Source: Clostridiales bacterium (GTDB lineage Bacteria; Bacillota; Clostridia; Lachnospirales; Lachnospiraceae). From it: a stretch of DNA of 19,165 bases. The notes under the pieces are model-generated. The model was not told the DNA's origin. It searched no databases and saw only the letters and a list, made by a program, of their open reading frames with translations. Shown here in pieces: positions 1 through 5,939 of the stretch. Position 1 is the first letter of the stretch; the number at the start of each line of letters is the position of its first letter. Both the position numbers and the translations under genes were made by a program. Where the stretch lies: contig DXXQ01000234.1 in the NCBI GenBank assembly GCA_019416265.1, forward strand, positions 1 to 19,165, written 5' to 3'.

Positions 1-14
1 GTTAATTTTAACAT

Positions 15-57
15 AAAAGAGGACCTTTCGTTCATTTTGAACGAAAAGTCCTCTTTT
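15..57 (-). terminator. Rho-independent terminator after fructokinase gene
   Basis: A 20-bp stem with one mismatch (15-34 pairing with 38-57) closes a 3-nt loop. The stem is A-rich on one side and T-rich on the other, so it could stop transcription in both directions. It lies 33 nt past the fructokinase stop codon on the minus strand and would end that transcript. A gene reading in from the left of the window on the plus strand could use it too. Confidence 0.85.
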
Positions 58-90
58 TCCGTAGAGACTGTTATTTCACAGCCCCTTCTT

Positions 91-1050
91 TTAGTTATTC
101 AGCAGTTCCAGAATCTCTTCTTTTTCCGGCATAACGCGAAGGGCTCCTTTCCGCGTTGTGATCAGAGCTGCAGCTGCATTGGCAAAGGTCAGCATTTCCC
201 GAAGCATCCCTTCTGTCAGCCCATCCAGTCCGTTCTCACAGATGTAGTGAAGAACACAGCCGCAGAAGGTGTCTCCTGCTCCTGTTGTCTCAATTGTATT
301 CTTCTGAAGGAAGGGTCTCACTTCAACCATTTTGTCCCGGTAGTAAGCGCGGCTTCCCTCTTTTCCCATGGACACCAGGATCAGAGGAATCTGATATCTT
401 TCCTTCAGCCATTTTACTCCTTCTGTATAATCCTCTCTTCCTGTAAGCCACTGGATTTCGTTATCTGAAATCTTCAGAATCTGACAGTGTCCAAGCCCGT
501 ACAGAACCTGCTCTCTTGCCTCCTCAAGGGAGCTCCACAGCGGCGGCCGCAGATTCGGGTCAAAGGACAGGATCGCACCTTCCTGTTCTGCTGTAGCAAT
601 GGCTTTCCTCGTGGCAGCACGAACTCCTTCATGAGTCATGGACAAGGTTCCAAAATGAAAGATCTTTGCACTGCGTATTATGGTTTCCGGAAGCTCTTCC
701 TCAGTGAGCATCATATCTGCCCCCGGATTCCGGTAAAAGGAAAAATCCCGGTCTCCATCGGGAAATGTGTGAACCATGGCAAGGGTTGTATGAACCTCTT
801 CATCCATGAGAAGACCGGAAGGATCGATCCCGGCTTCACTGATCGCCGTCCTTAACTGTTCACCGAAAAAATCCTTTCCAACCTTTCCGATAAAGGCTGT
901 TTTATGTCCCAGCTTCGTGAGCATGGCAAGTACATTACAGGGCGCGCCTCCCGGATTTGCCTCAAAAAGCGGATTTCCCTGACCGCTTGTTCCGTTTTCT
1001 GTAAAATCGATCAGCAGTTCTCCCAGTGCGGCTACATCATATTTCTTCAT
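91..1050 (-). CDS. scrK: Fructokinase, PfkB family carbohydrate kinase
   Basis: Cytoplasmic kinase of the ribokinase/PfkB family, predicted to phosphorylate fructose with ATP to fructose-6-phosphate. The 319-residue product has the family's usual length. Visible signatures are the N-terminal NPGGAPCNV (residues 32-40), DPNLR (164-168) and the C-terminal TTGAGDTFCG, whose Asp260 is the expected catalytic base. The N-terminus VAALGELLIDF is typical of sucrose-operon fructokinases. The ATG at 1050 was chosen over one 13 codons upstream because an AAGGAG site sits 9-10 nt before it and family members begin here. The gene diverges from a LacI-type regulator and has operator-like sites upstream, so induction by its own sugar is likely. 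No transporter or sucrose hydrolase gene is beside it. Exact sugar specificity is inferred from similarity; the family call is firm. Confidence 0.88.
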   Translation of the reverse strand: MKKYDVAALGELLIDFTENGTSGQGNPLFEANPGGAPCNVLAMLTKLGHKTAFIGKVGKDFFGEQLRTAISEAGIDPSGLLMDEEVHTTLAMVHTFPDGDRDFSFYRNPGADMMLTEEELPETIIRSAKIFHFGTLSMTHEGVRAATRKAIATAEQEGAILSFDPNLRPPLWSSLEEAREQVLYGLGHCQILKISDNEIQWLTGREDYTEGVKWLKERYQIPLILVSMGKEGSRAYYRDKMVEVRPFLQKNTIETTGAGDTFCGCVLHYICENGLDGLTEGMLREMLTFANAAAALITTRKGALRVMPEKEEILELLNN

Positions 1051-1087
1051 CTTTCCGTTCTCCTTCTTTCTTATTTCCGAAATTTTC

Positions 1088-1110
1088 ATATATAAAGCGC
1101 CTTTATATAT
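1088..1110. repeat. Perfect 10-bp-arm inverted repeat in fructokinase leader
   Basis: ATATATAAAG at 1088-1097 is matched exactly by its reverse complement at 1101-1110, around a 3-nt centre (CGC). It lies 38 nt upstream of the fructokinase start and partly overlaps the nearer LacI-type operator. It could be a protein-binding dyad or an RNA hairpin in the leader; the sequence alone does not decide. Confidence 0.6.
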
Positions 1111-1123
1111 AACGTTTCATATA
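1104..1123. promoter_or_regulatory. LacI-type operator, fructokinase-proximal
   Basis: An imperfect palindrome centred on CG at 1113-1114, with 7-8 of 9 positions per half site complementary. The core AACGTTTCAT resembles the central-CG operators bound by LacI-family proteins. A core copy in the opposite orientation lies at 1175-1184. It sits in front of the fructokinase gene and away from the regulator's own promoter, so fructokinase is the likely target. Confidence 0.6.
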
Positions 1124-1174
1124 TTTTTATTTTTGAATTTATTATGTTTATAATCATGTAAATAAAAAATTATT

Positions 1175-1188
1175 ATGAAACGTTTTTT
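1175..1188. promoter_or_regulatory. LacI-type operator, distal copy
   Basis: ATGAAACGTT (1175-1184) is the exact reverse complement of the core at 1111-1120. The two CG centres are 68 bp apart. Symmetry around this centre is weaker than at the proximal site (three strong pairs each side plus an outer pair). Paired sites suggest cooperative binding or DNA looping by the adjacent LacI-family regulator. Confidence 0.55.
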
Positions 1189-1238
1189 CTATACTTAATC
1201 TATCATTACAGCCTGTTTTTGTCAATGGCAGATTCTTC

Positions 1239-1267
1239 TTTACGAACTGCAAAAGGGTCGTTATAAT
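1239..1267 (+). promoter_or_regulatory. Promoter of the LacI-family regulator gene
   Basis: TTTACG (1239-1244) and a perfect TATAAT (1262-1267) are separated by 17 nt. The transcript would start near 1274 and give a leader of about 25 nt with a GGAGG site 9 nt before the ATG at 1299. Neither operator-like site overlaps it, so strong autorepression is not evident. I could not pick a convincing promoter for the divergent fructokinase gene in the AT-rich stretch between the operators. Confidence 0.7.
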
Positions 1268-1298
1268 AAATTCAGATACGCTTTGGAGGATTTGATCT

Positions 1299-2312
1299 AT
1301 GAAAAAAAATAATTCTGTCCCAACTATGAAGGATGTGGCAAAAGAGGCTGGTGTTTCCCTTGGAACTGTTTCCAAAGTGGTAAATCAGCTTCCTGTCGGA
1401 GCCGAATACAAGCATAAAGTGGAGGCAGCCATCAAAAAACTCAATTATCAGGTCAACAGCTACGCACAGGGAATGCGCGCTTCCAGCACTCACACTGTGG
1501 CTTTTCTGATCCCCAATACTACGGAGCCTTATTTCGCACGGCTGACCTCCTACATCAGCCGCTCCTTAAGCCAGCGGGGCTACCGGATGCTTCTTTGCCT
1601 GACAGAATATGATCCGGATGCAGAACAGGGCTGTATTGATATGCTGCGCCAGAACAAGGTTGATGGAATCATAGGGCTTACTTACAATCCTGAGCTTCAC
1701 ATCGAAGAGGACATCCCTTTTGTTTCCATAGACCGCTCTTTCGGCCCGGGAATCCCCTGTGTGGCCAGCGATAATTTTGCAGGAGGCCGGCTTGCCGCAG
1801 AAACGCTTATCTCCTGTGGCTGTAAACGCCTCGCATTTCTGCGTATAGGGTCTGTTCTCGCCAATGAACCCAACAAACGAAAGGCAGGCTTCGAAAGCGT
1901 CTGCCAGGCTCATAACCTGTCTTATGAAGCCCTGATTCTTGAGGAGGGCGAACCTCTTACAAAATTTCAGGATTTTCTTCTGGAGCACTATACAGAAAAA
2001 AGACTGCTCTTCGACGGTATTTTTTGCGTAACCGATCGAATCGCAGTCTATGTCATACGTTTTTTAAGAAGCCTTGGCCTTCGGGTGCCGGAGGATGTCC
2101 AGGTGATCGGCTTCGACGGAATCACCTATTTTGAAGACGAGGATTACCTGTGCTCGACCATTGTCCAGCCTGTTCCCCAGCTTGCACAGATGTGTGTGGA
2201 GCTTCTCCTTCGTCCCGAGGAGGCGGCCACCCCCTCTCTGGTCTGTCTTCCTGTCCATTTTGCCTACGGGAAAACCACTCTGCCCTGCAGTCACTCTTCT
2301 CACTGCAGATAG
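1299..2312 (+). CDS. LacI-family transcriptional regulator
   Basis: DNA-binding regulator of 337 residues, the normal size for the family. An N-terminal helix-turn-helix (about residues 9-30, with VSLGTVSKVVN) is followed by a hinge segment near 53-60 and a periplasmic-binding-protein-like sensor domain, with family features such as AFLIPNTTEPYFA and VIGFDG. GGAGG at 1285-1289 is well placed for the ATG at 1299. It is divergent from the fructokinase gene, and operator-like palindromes occupy the shared upstream region, so it probably controls that kinase in response to fructose, sucrose or a phosphorylated derivative. The ligand is inference. It converges with the next gene with only 15 nt between stop codons and no strong terminator. 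Confidence 0.9.
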   Translation: MKKNNSVPTMKDVAKEAGVSLGTVSKVVNQLPVGAEYKHKVEAAIKKLNYQVNSYAQGMRASSTHTVAFLIPNTTEPYFARLTSYISRSLSQRGYRMLLCLTEYDPDAEQGCIDMLRQNKVDGIIGLTYNPELHIEEDIPFVSIDRSFGPGIPCVASDNFAGGRLAAETLISCGCKRLAFLRIGSVLANEPNKRKAGFESVCQAHNLSYEALILEEGEPLTKFQDFLLEHYTEKRLLFDGIFCVTDRIAVYVIRFLRSLGLRVPEDVQVIGFDGITYFEDEDYLCSTIVQPVPQLAQMCVELLLRPEEAATPSLVCLPVHFAYGKTTLPCSHSSHCR

Positions 2313-2327
2313 AAATTTTTCCCGGTG

Positions 2328-2996
2328 TTATCCGACTATGATTTTCGTCTCCACCTGGCAGGCATCACAGTAGGTTTCAAGAAGCTTCACCAGATCGGAA
2401 AGGTCTTTTTCCATTCCGTCCGCTCCGGAGAAACCGAAAATGACCATGAGGATCTCTTCTGCGTTTTCCGTGATTCTGGTACGGGTGGAATCACTGGTGG
2501 GATTTCCGAAGGGACCCCGGTCATCTGTAAATACCGGAAGAAATTCTACGTTGATCTGGTCTTTACCGATTCCCTGATAGCAGGTTCCTTCCGGCGCCAC
2601 CATCCAGGTGACGGCTCCCTTGATTTTTGTCACATCATAGGCGCCCAGAGAATAGCCGGTGCGGATGGAAAAGAGGTTGTTACATTCTACCACGTTGTTG
2701 ATGTGGTAGAGCCCTTTTCCCTGAATGATCCGCCGGCACATTGCCTCCGCGGAATTGCGGTAACGGCTGGGCTCCTTTCCGAAAGCCTTATAAGCGCTTC
2801 TTGTATCCGCAATTTTTTCCCGTTTCGGAATATCCGGCACCTTCTCAATCTTCGCCTGAAGTTCCCTGCCAAACTCCTCAATTTCCTCAAGAAGCTCTGC
2901 AGGGCTGTCTTTTACCTTCACCCTGCACTGAATACAGCCGAGAACTGCATCCGGCCATAAGGCTTTCATTTCCGGATTTATAGTGATTGGTAACAT
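2328..2996 (-). CDS. Solo B3/B4 domain protein (PheRS beta-like)
   Basis: A 222-residue protein matching the free-standing B3/B4 domain family (COG3382), related to the B3/B4 region of the phenylalanyl-tRNA synthetase beta chain, which edits or binds aminoacyl-tRNA. Typical features are the opening with an acidic/hydrophobic strand (MLPITINPE, then ALWPDAVLGC), a central RNSAEAMCRRIIQGKGLYHINNVVE stretch (quoted in part: GLYHINNVVE) and a late GPFGNPTSDSTRTRIT segment. The real role of these solo proteins is not settled; editing of misacylated tRNA or amino acid handling are possibilities. AAGGA lies 7 nt before the ATG. It is the likely last gene of the ABC importer operon, 49 nt after the ATPase stop with no terminator between. 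The family call is fairly firm; function is unknown. Confidence 0.8.
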   Translation of the reverse strand: MLPITINPEMKALWPDAVLGCIQCRVKVKDSPAELLEEIEEFGRELQAKIEKVPDIPKREKIADTRSAYKAFGKEPSRYRNSAEAMCRRIIQGKGLYHINNVVECNNLFSIRTGYSLGAYDVTKIKGAVTWMVAPEGTCYQGIGKDQINVEFLPVFTDDRGPFGNPTSDSTRTRITENAEEILMVIFGFSGADGMEKDLSDLVKLLETYCDACQVETKIIVG

Positions 2997-3045
2997 ATTT
3001 ATTCCTTCTTTCCTTTTCTGTGCTTGCTCGTTGTATTTCCCAAAA

Positions 3046-3621
3046 TTACATACGAATAATTTTTTCTGCTTTTAAAAGCTCTGTCTCTTCTTCTTCGTGG
3101 GTAACGGCCAAAACTGTTTTTCCCTTTGTCTTTTCCAGTATATAAGCCGCTGTTTTCTGTTTCGTCTCCTCGTCCAGCCCTTTGAGCGGTTCATCCAGAA
3201 TGAGACAGTCATATTCTGCAAAAAGCGCCCGAAGAATCGCCACACGCCGACGCATACCGCCGCTCAGCTCACGCACAGGCTTTTTCCATACCTCCTCAAG
3301 GCAGATTCTTCGAAAGGCTTCATCCAGTTCCTCATCGGAAACGTGCCGGCTGCACACAAGACGGATATTTGCAGCTGCGCTTAAGTTTTCGCACAGCCTG
3401 TCCTCCTGAAAAACAGCGCTCATTTTTTTCCCGGCAAGCCCCTGAATTTCTCCTTCATCCGGCTGTTCAAGCCCCAGAAGGATATTTATAAGCGTGGTTT
3501 TTCCGCCCCCGGAGCGCCCCATGATACAGGTAAGCTGTCCTTCCGAAAAGCTGCAGGAAAAATTTTTCAATACCTGTTCCTCTCCGTAGGATTTGCTGAT
3601 CTTTTCTACCAGTATAACCAT
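3046..3621 (-). CDS. ABC importer ATP-binding protein, NitT/TauT type
   Basis: Cytoplasmic ATPase energising the adjacent importer. Counting from the chosen ATG (191 residues): Walker A GRSGGGKTT (35-43), Q-loop FQED (71-74), signature LSGGM (119-123), Walker B CLILDEP (139-145) and H-loop His175. All catalytic motifs are present; the chain is shorter than the common 230-260 residues, lacking most of the C-terminal extension. Two starts compete. An ATG at 3663 adds 14 residues and has AGGAGG 11 nt upstream; the ATG at 3621 has AAGGAGAAGGA ending 8 nt upstream and begins where relatives begin. I chose 3621. It lies downstream of the permease gene in one operon. Substrate follows the binding protein and is unknown. 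Confidence 0.88.
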   Translation of the reverse strand: MVILVEKISKSYGEEQVLKNFSCSFSEGQLTCIMGRSGGGKTTLINILLGLEQPDEGEIQGLAGKKMSAVFQEDRLCENLSAAANIRLVCSRHVSDEELDEAFRRICLEEVWKKPVRELSGGMRRRVAILRALFAEYDCLILDEPLKGLDEETKQKTAAYILEKTKGKTVLAVTHEEEETELLKAEKIIRM

Positions 3622-3683
3622 TTTCTCAGTCCTTCTCCTTTTTACCCAAACTGCAAAACCCATGGATTTGTAATCCTCCTGTT

Positions 3684-4463
3684 TCAGCGTTGTTCAACGT
3701 ATGTTTTCAGCTTGTTGATCCCTGCCAGAAAGAATTTTTCAAACACAACGCTGATAATAATGATCACAATCGTCCATGCAAACAGATCCGGCGTATTCAG
3801 ATATATTTTCGCATTGTAGAGTTTTTCCCCCATAGAACCTGACGGAACGCCGATGACCTCTGCCGCGATTCCTGCTTTCCAGCACATTCCCAGAGAGAGG
3901 CGGCAGGCTGTGATAAAATAGGGGAGCACCTGGGAAAAATAGATATAGAAGACCTTTTTTCCCCTGCTCACACGGAAAATATCCGCCATCTGCAAAAGTT
4001 TCCTGTCCGTCTGCCGCAGGCCCTCCAGCAGATTTGTATAGATTACAGGCAGTACCATTAAAAACGAGATAAATACGGACAGATTCCGTGATGGGATCCA
4101 GATCAGACAGAGAATGATAAAAGACGCCACAGGTGTGGCTTTGATCACAGACATCAGCGGATTTATCAGGATTTCAGCCACTCTTGACCTATACGCCGTG
4201 ATTCCCATGAATATCCCCAAGACCACAGCAATGCCAAATCCGAGAACGATCCTTCCGAAGCTAAAGCCTATGGACTGCCAGAAATCAGCAGTAAAAAGAA
4301 GCTCTGAAAGTTTTTTCAGAACAGAAACAGGAGATGCCAAAAGGATCTCCTGTCCAAGCCACATACTGGCAATCTGCCAGATTCCAATCCAGAAAAGCGC
4401 TGCCAGTATGCGTATGATCGTATGTTTTTTTTTCGCTCTATCGTTTGTAATAGAATGCCTCAT
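3684..4463 (-). CDS. ABC importer permease, NitT/TauT type
   Basis: Integral membrane subunit of 259 residues with about six hydrophobic helices, the BPD-transp-1 fold. The region EVIGVPSGSMGEKLYNAK corresponds to the cytoplasmic EAA-type loop that contacts the ATPase, as in nitrate, taurine and sulfonate permeases. The open frame extends 50 codons further upstream, but that part lies inside the binding-protein gene in another frame. The ATG at 4463 with GGAGG at 4475-4479 is the last Met before the first helix. It gives a 26-nt overlap with the binding-protein gene, so the two are probably translationally coupled. The stop at 3684 is 20-62 nt before the ATPase start, depending on which start is used. 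Confidence 0.88.
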   Translation of the reverse strand: MRHSITNDRAKKKHTIIRILAALFWIGIWQIASMWLGQEILLASPVSVLKKLSELLFTADFWQSIGFSFGRIVLGFGIAVVLGIFMGITAYRSRVAEILINPLMSVIKATPVASFIILCLIWIPSRNLSVFISFLMVLPVIYTNLLEGLRQTDRKLLQMADIFRVSRGKKVFYIYFSQVLPYFITACRLSLGMCWKAGIAAEVIGVPSGSMGEKLYNAKIYLNTPDLFAWTIVIIIISVVFEKFFLAGINKLKTYVEQR

Positions 4464-5421
4464 CCGGTAATCTGCCTCCGATAATCTCCGGGTTCTGCTC
4501 CTCCAAGGTTGCAAGATATCCGGAAAGCATGGTTTCCATCTCATCTCCTTCAATAAAGACAATGGAGCACTCAGGAATCGCTTTCGCAGCAACCTCTTTG
4601 GCAACAATATCATGTGCGCCGATGATCTCTGCCGCAGCTTCCGTATCTGTATTTACGAAGTCAACAGATTCTTTATATGCATCCATAAAAGCATCCAGAG
4701 CTTCTTTATTTTCTTCTGCAAATTCGTTTCTTACAACAACAACGCCTGTCACAAGTCTGCTGCCGTCCTCTACACTGCTCTCCCATAATTCGTTGAGATC
4801 CAGTGCAACCTTCAGATTCTCATTTTTCATGAGGGCTGTTGTCACGAAAGGCTGCGGAAGAAGTCCCACTGCTGTCTGATCCTGGGCAAGGGCTGCCACA
4901 ACCTCTGCGTGTTCAGACTTAAATTCAATGGTCACATCCTTCTGCGGATCGATTCCGTTTGCTTCAAGCACGGAATTCAGGGCATATTCCGGAGTTGCTC
5001 CTTTGCCGCTGGCATAAATGGTTTTCCCCTTTAAGTCTTCCACAGATTTCACAGTATCGCCGTTCTCAACAATATAGAGAACTCCCAGTGTATTCGCGGC
5101 AAGAACGCTTACTTTCTGTTCTGTCTTCTGGTAAAGAACTGCTGCAAGATTGGCGGGAACTGCCGCAATATCTACTTTTCCCTGTACGATCATGGGTACG
5201 ATCTCATCCGGTGAAGCTGCAATTGTAAATTCATATTCTTCATCGTCAAGAAGCTGCGCCATGCCCATTGCAGTAGGCCCTTTTAATGCTCCAACATGAA
5301 TGGTTTCCGCGTTTTCTGTTGTCTCTGTTGTTTCCGCTGCCATTACTGTTCCTGAGCCGGCCAGAATACCAATGCTCATACATGCTGCCATAAACCAGGC
5401 TGTCACTTTTTTCATTTTCAT
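4438..5421 (-). CDS. ABC transporter substrate-binding protein, NMT1/SsuA-like
   Basis: Exported solute-binding protein of 327 residues, first gene of the importer operon. The N-terminus (MKMKKVTAWFMAACMSIGIL...) is a signal peptide; the best cleavage is after VMA near residue 28, followed by a Thr/Glu-rich linker. The body resembles NMT1/SsuA/TauA-type binding proteins: HVGALKGPTAMGMAQLL at the start, GKVDIAAVPANLA, DLKGKTIYASGKGATPEY and GLLPQPFVTTAL. Candidate ligands in this class include thiamine precursors, sulfonates, nitrate and other small anions; I cannot choose. No convincing lipobox is visible: the only early Cys (residue 14) lies inside the hydrophobic stretch. An AAGGA site about 10 nt before the ATG supports the start at 5421. 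A strong promoter lies upstream. Confidence 0.85.
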   Translation of the reverse strand: MKMKKVTAWFMAACMSIGILAGSGTVMAAETTETTENAETIHVGALKGPTAMGMAQLLDDEEYEFTIAASPDEIVPMIVQGKVDIAAVPANLAAVLYQKTEQKVSVLAANTLGVLYIVENGDTVKSVEDLKGKTIYASGKGATPEYALNSVLEANGIDPQKDVTIEFKSEHAEVVAALAQDQTAVGLLPQPFVTTALMKNENLKVALDLNELWESSVEDGSRLVTGVVVVRNEFAEENKEALDAFMDAYKESVDFVNTDTEAAAEIIGAHDIVAKEVAAKAIPECSIVFIEGDEMETMLSGYLATLEEQNPEIIGGRLPDEAFYYKR

Positions 5422-5484
5422 TTGTTCTGCTTCCTTTCTACACTTTTTCTATGGGTCATCGCTTTGTTTATAATCCATATTCCG

Positions 5485-5513
5485 ATTATATCACACCGTC
5501 AAAAAGCAGACAA
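5485..5513 (-). promoter_or_regulatory. Promoter of the ABC importer operon
   Basis: On the minus strand TTGTCT (5513-5508) and a perfect TATAAT (5490-5485) are 17 nt apart. The transcript would begin near 5478 with a leader of about 57 nt, too short for a standard thiamine or other large riboswitch. Confidence 0.7.
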
Positions 5514-5538
5514 GTACAGTCTTCCCTCTCCACTCCCG

Positions 5539-5573
5539 GTTACTGTCCACTCCGTTCACAGCAACGAGCCAAA
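5539..5573. repeat. Dispersed intergenic palindromic element, copy 1
   Basis: A 35-nt stretch that matches 9024-9058 at 27 of 35 positions without gaps, including the identical core CCGTTCACAGC (5552-5562). GTTACTGTCCAC and GTTCACAGCAAC inside this copy form an imperfect hairpin, 9 of 12 positions paired around a 3-nt centre. It lies between the divergent ABC operon and small-gene promoters. Confidence 0.55.
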
Positions 5574-5594
5574 ATTCCTTCCCCCTTTCATGGG

Positions 5595-5623
5595 TTTACA
5601 TCCGGCAGGAAATCCATTATACT
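5595..5623 (+). promoter_or_regulatory. Promoter of the 88-residue orphan gene
   Basis: TTTACA (5595-5600) and TATACT (5618-5623) with a 17-nt spacer. The transcript would start near 5630, about 38 nt before the ATG at 5668. Confidence 0.7.
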
Positions 5624-5667
5624 GAAACTTACTTATTTTTGTAATCGCCTTAAGGAGGGAAAGATAT

Positions 5668-5934
5668 ATGTTTCGTTTATGGGGAAAAATCTGGAAGGAT
5701 AATCACCTGCTTCAGGATACGGTGGTATGTGACGACTCTGAAGATACAAGAACACATAAAATATTTCGCGGTCTGGAACAGATCTGCTATGAAATGGATC
5801 TTGGAAATCCCATCTGGCTGGACGCCACAGTCAAAGACTTTAAAAAGCATGACAAAGCCCGCTTTTTCCAGGATAATTTCATAGAACAGATTGATTTTGA
5901 TTACCTGGAGATACAGGTAATTGAAGAAGATTAA
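5668..5934 (+). CDS. Hypothetical protein, 88 residues, orphan unit
   Basis: I do not recognise this protein. It is 88 residues, soluble, without signal peptide, membrane helix or cysteine cluster (one Cys in VVCDD, one in QICYEMD). It is rich in charged and aromatic residues, with a Lys-rich middle (VKDFKKHDKARFF) and an acidic C-terminus (FDYLEIQVIEED), looking like a small alpha/beta fold. The case for a real gene is good: AAGGAGG ends 9 nt before the ATG and a near-consensus promoter stands at 5595-5623. It is a single-gene plus-strand unit among minus-strand operons. It runs head-on into the dehydrogenase gene with only 5 nt between stop codons and no terminator visible, so the two transcripts should overlap at their ends. 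Confidence 0.75.
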   Translation: MFRLWGKIWKDNHLLQDTVVCDDSEDTRTHKIFRGLEQICYEMDLGNPIWLDATVKDFKKHDKARFFQDNFIEQIDFDYLEIQVIEED

Positions 5935-5939
5935 TCTGT

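Noticed and set aside
2285..2320. CTGCAGT/ACTGCAG hairpin followed by a T-run at the LacI gene end
   Set aside because: The stem is only 7 bp, the loop 10 nt and the T-run starts 7 nt after the stem, so termination is doubtful.
2325..2960. 211-codon plus-strand open frame
   Set aside because: Antisense to the B3/B4 protein gene; its translation shows no family features and no ribosome site precedes it.
5422..5485. Possible thiamine or other riboswitch before the ABC operon
   Set aside because: The leader from the predicted start is only about 57 nt and has none of the conserved TPP elements.
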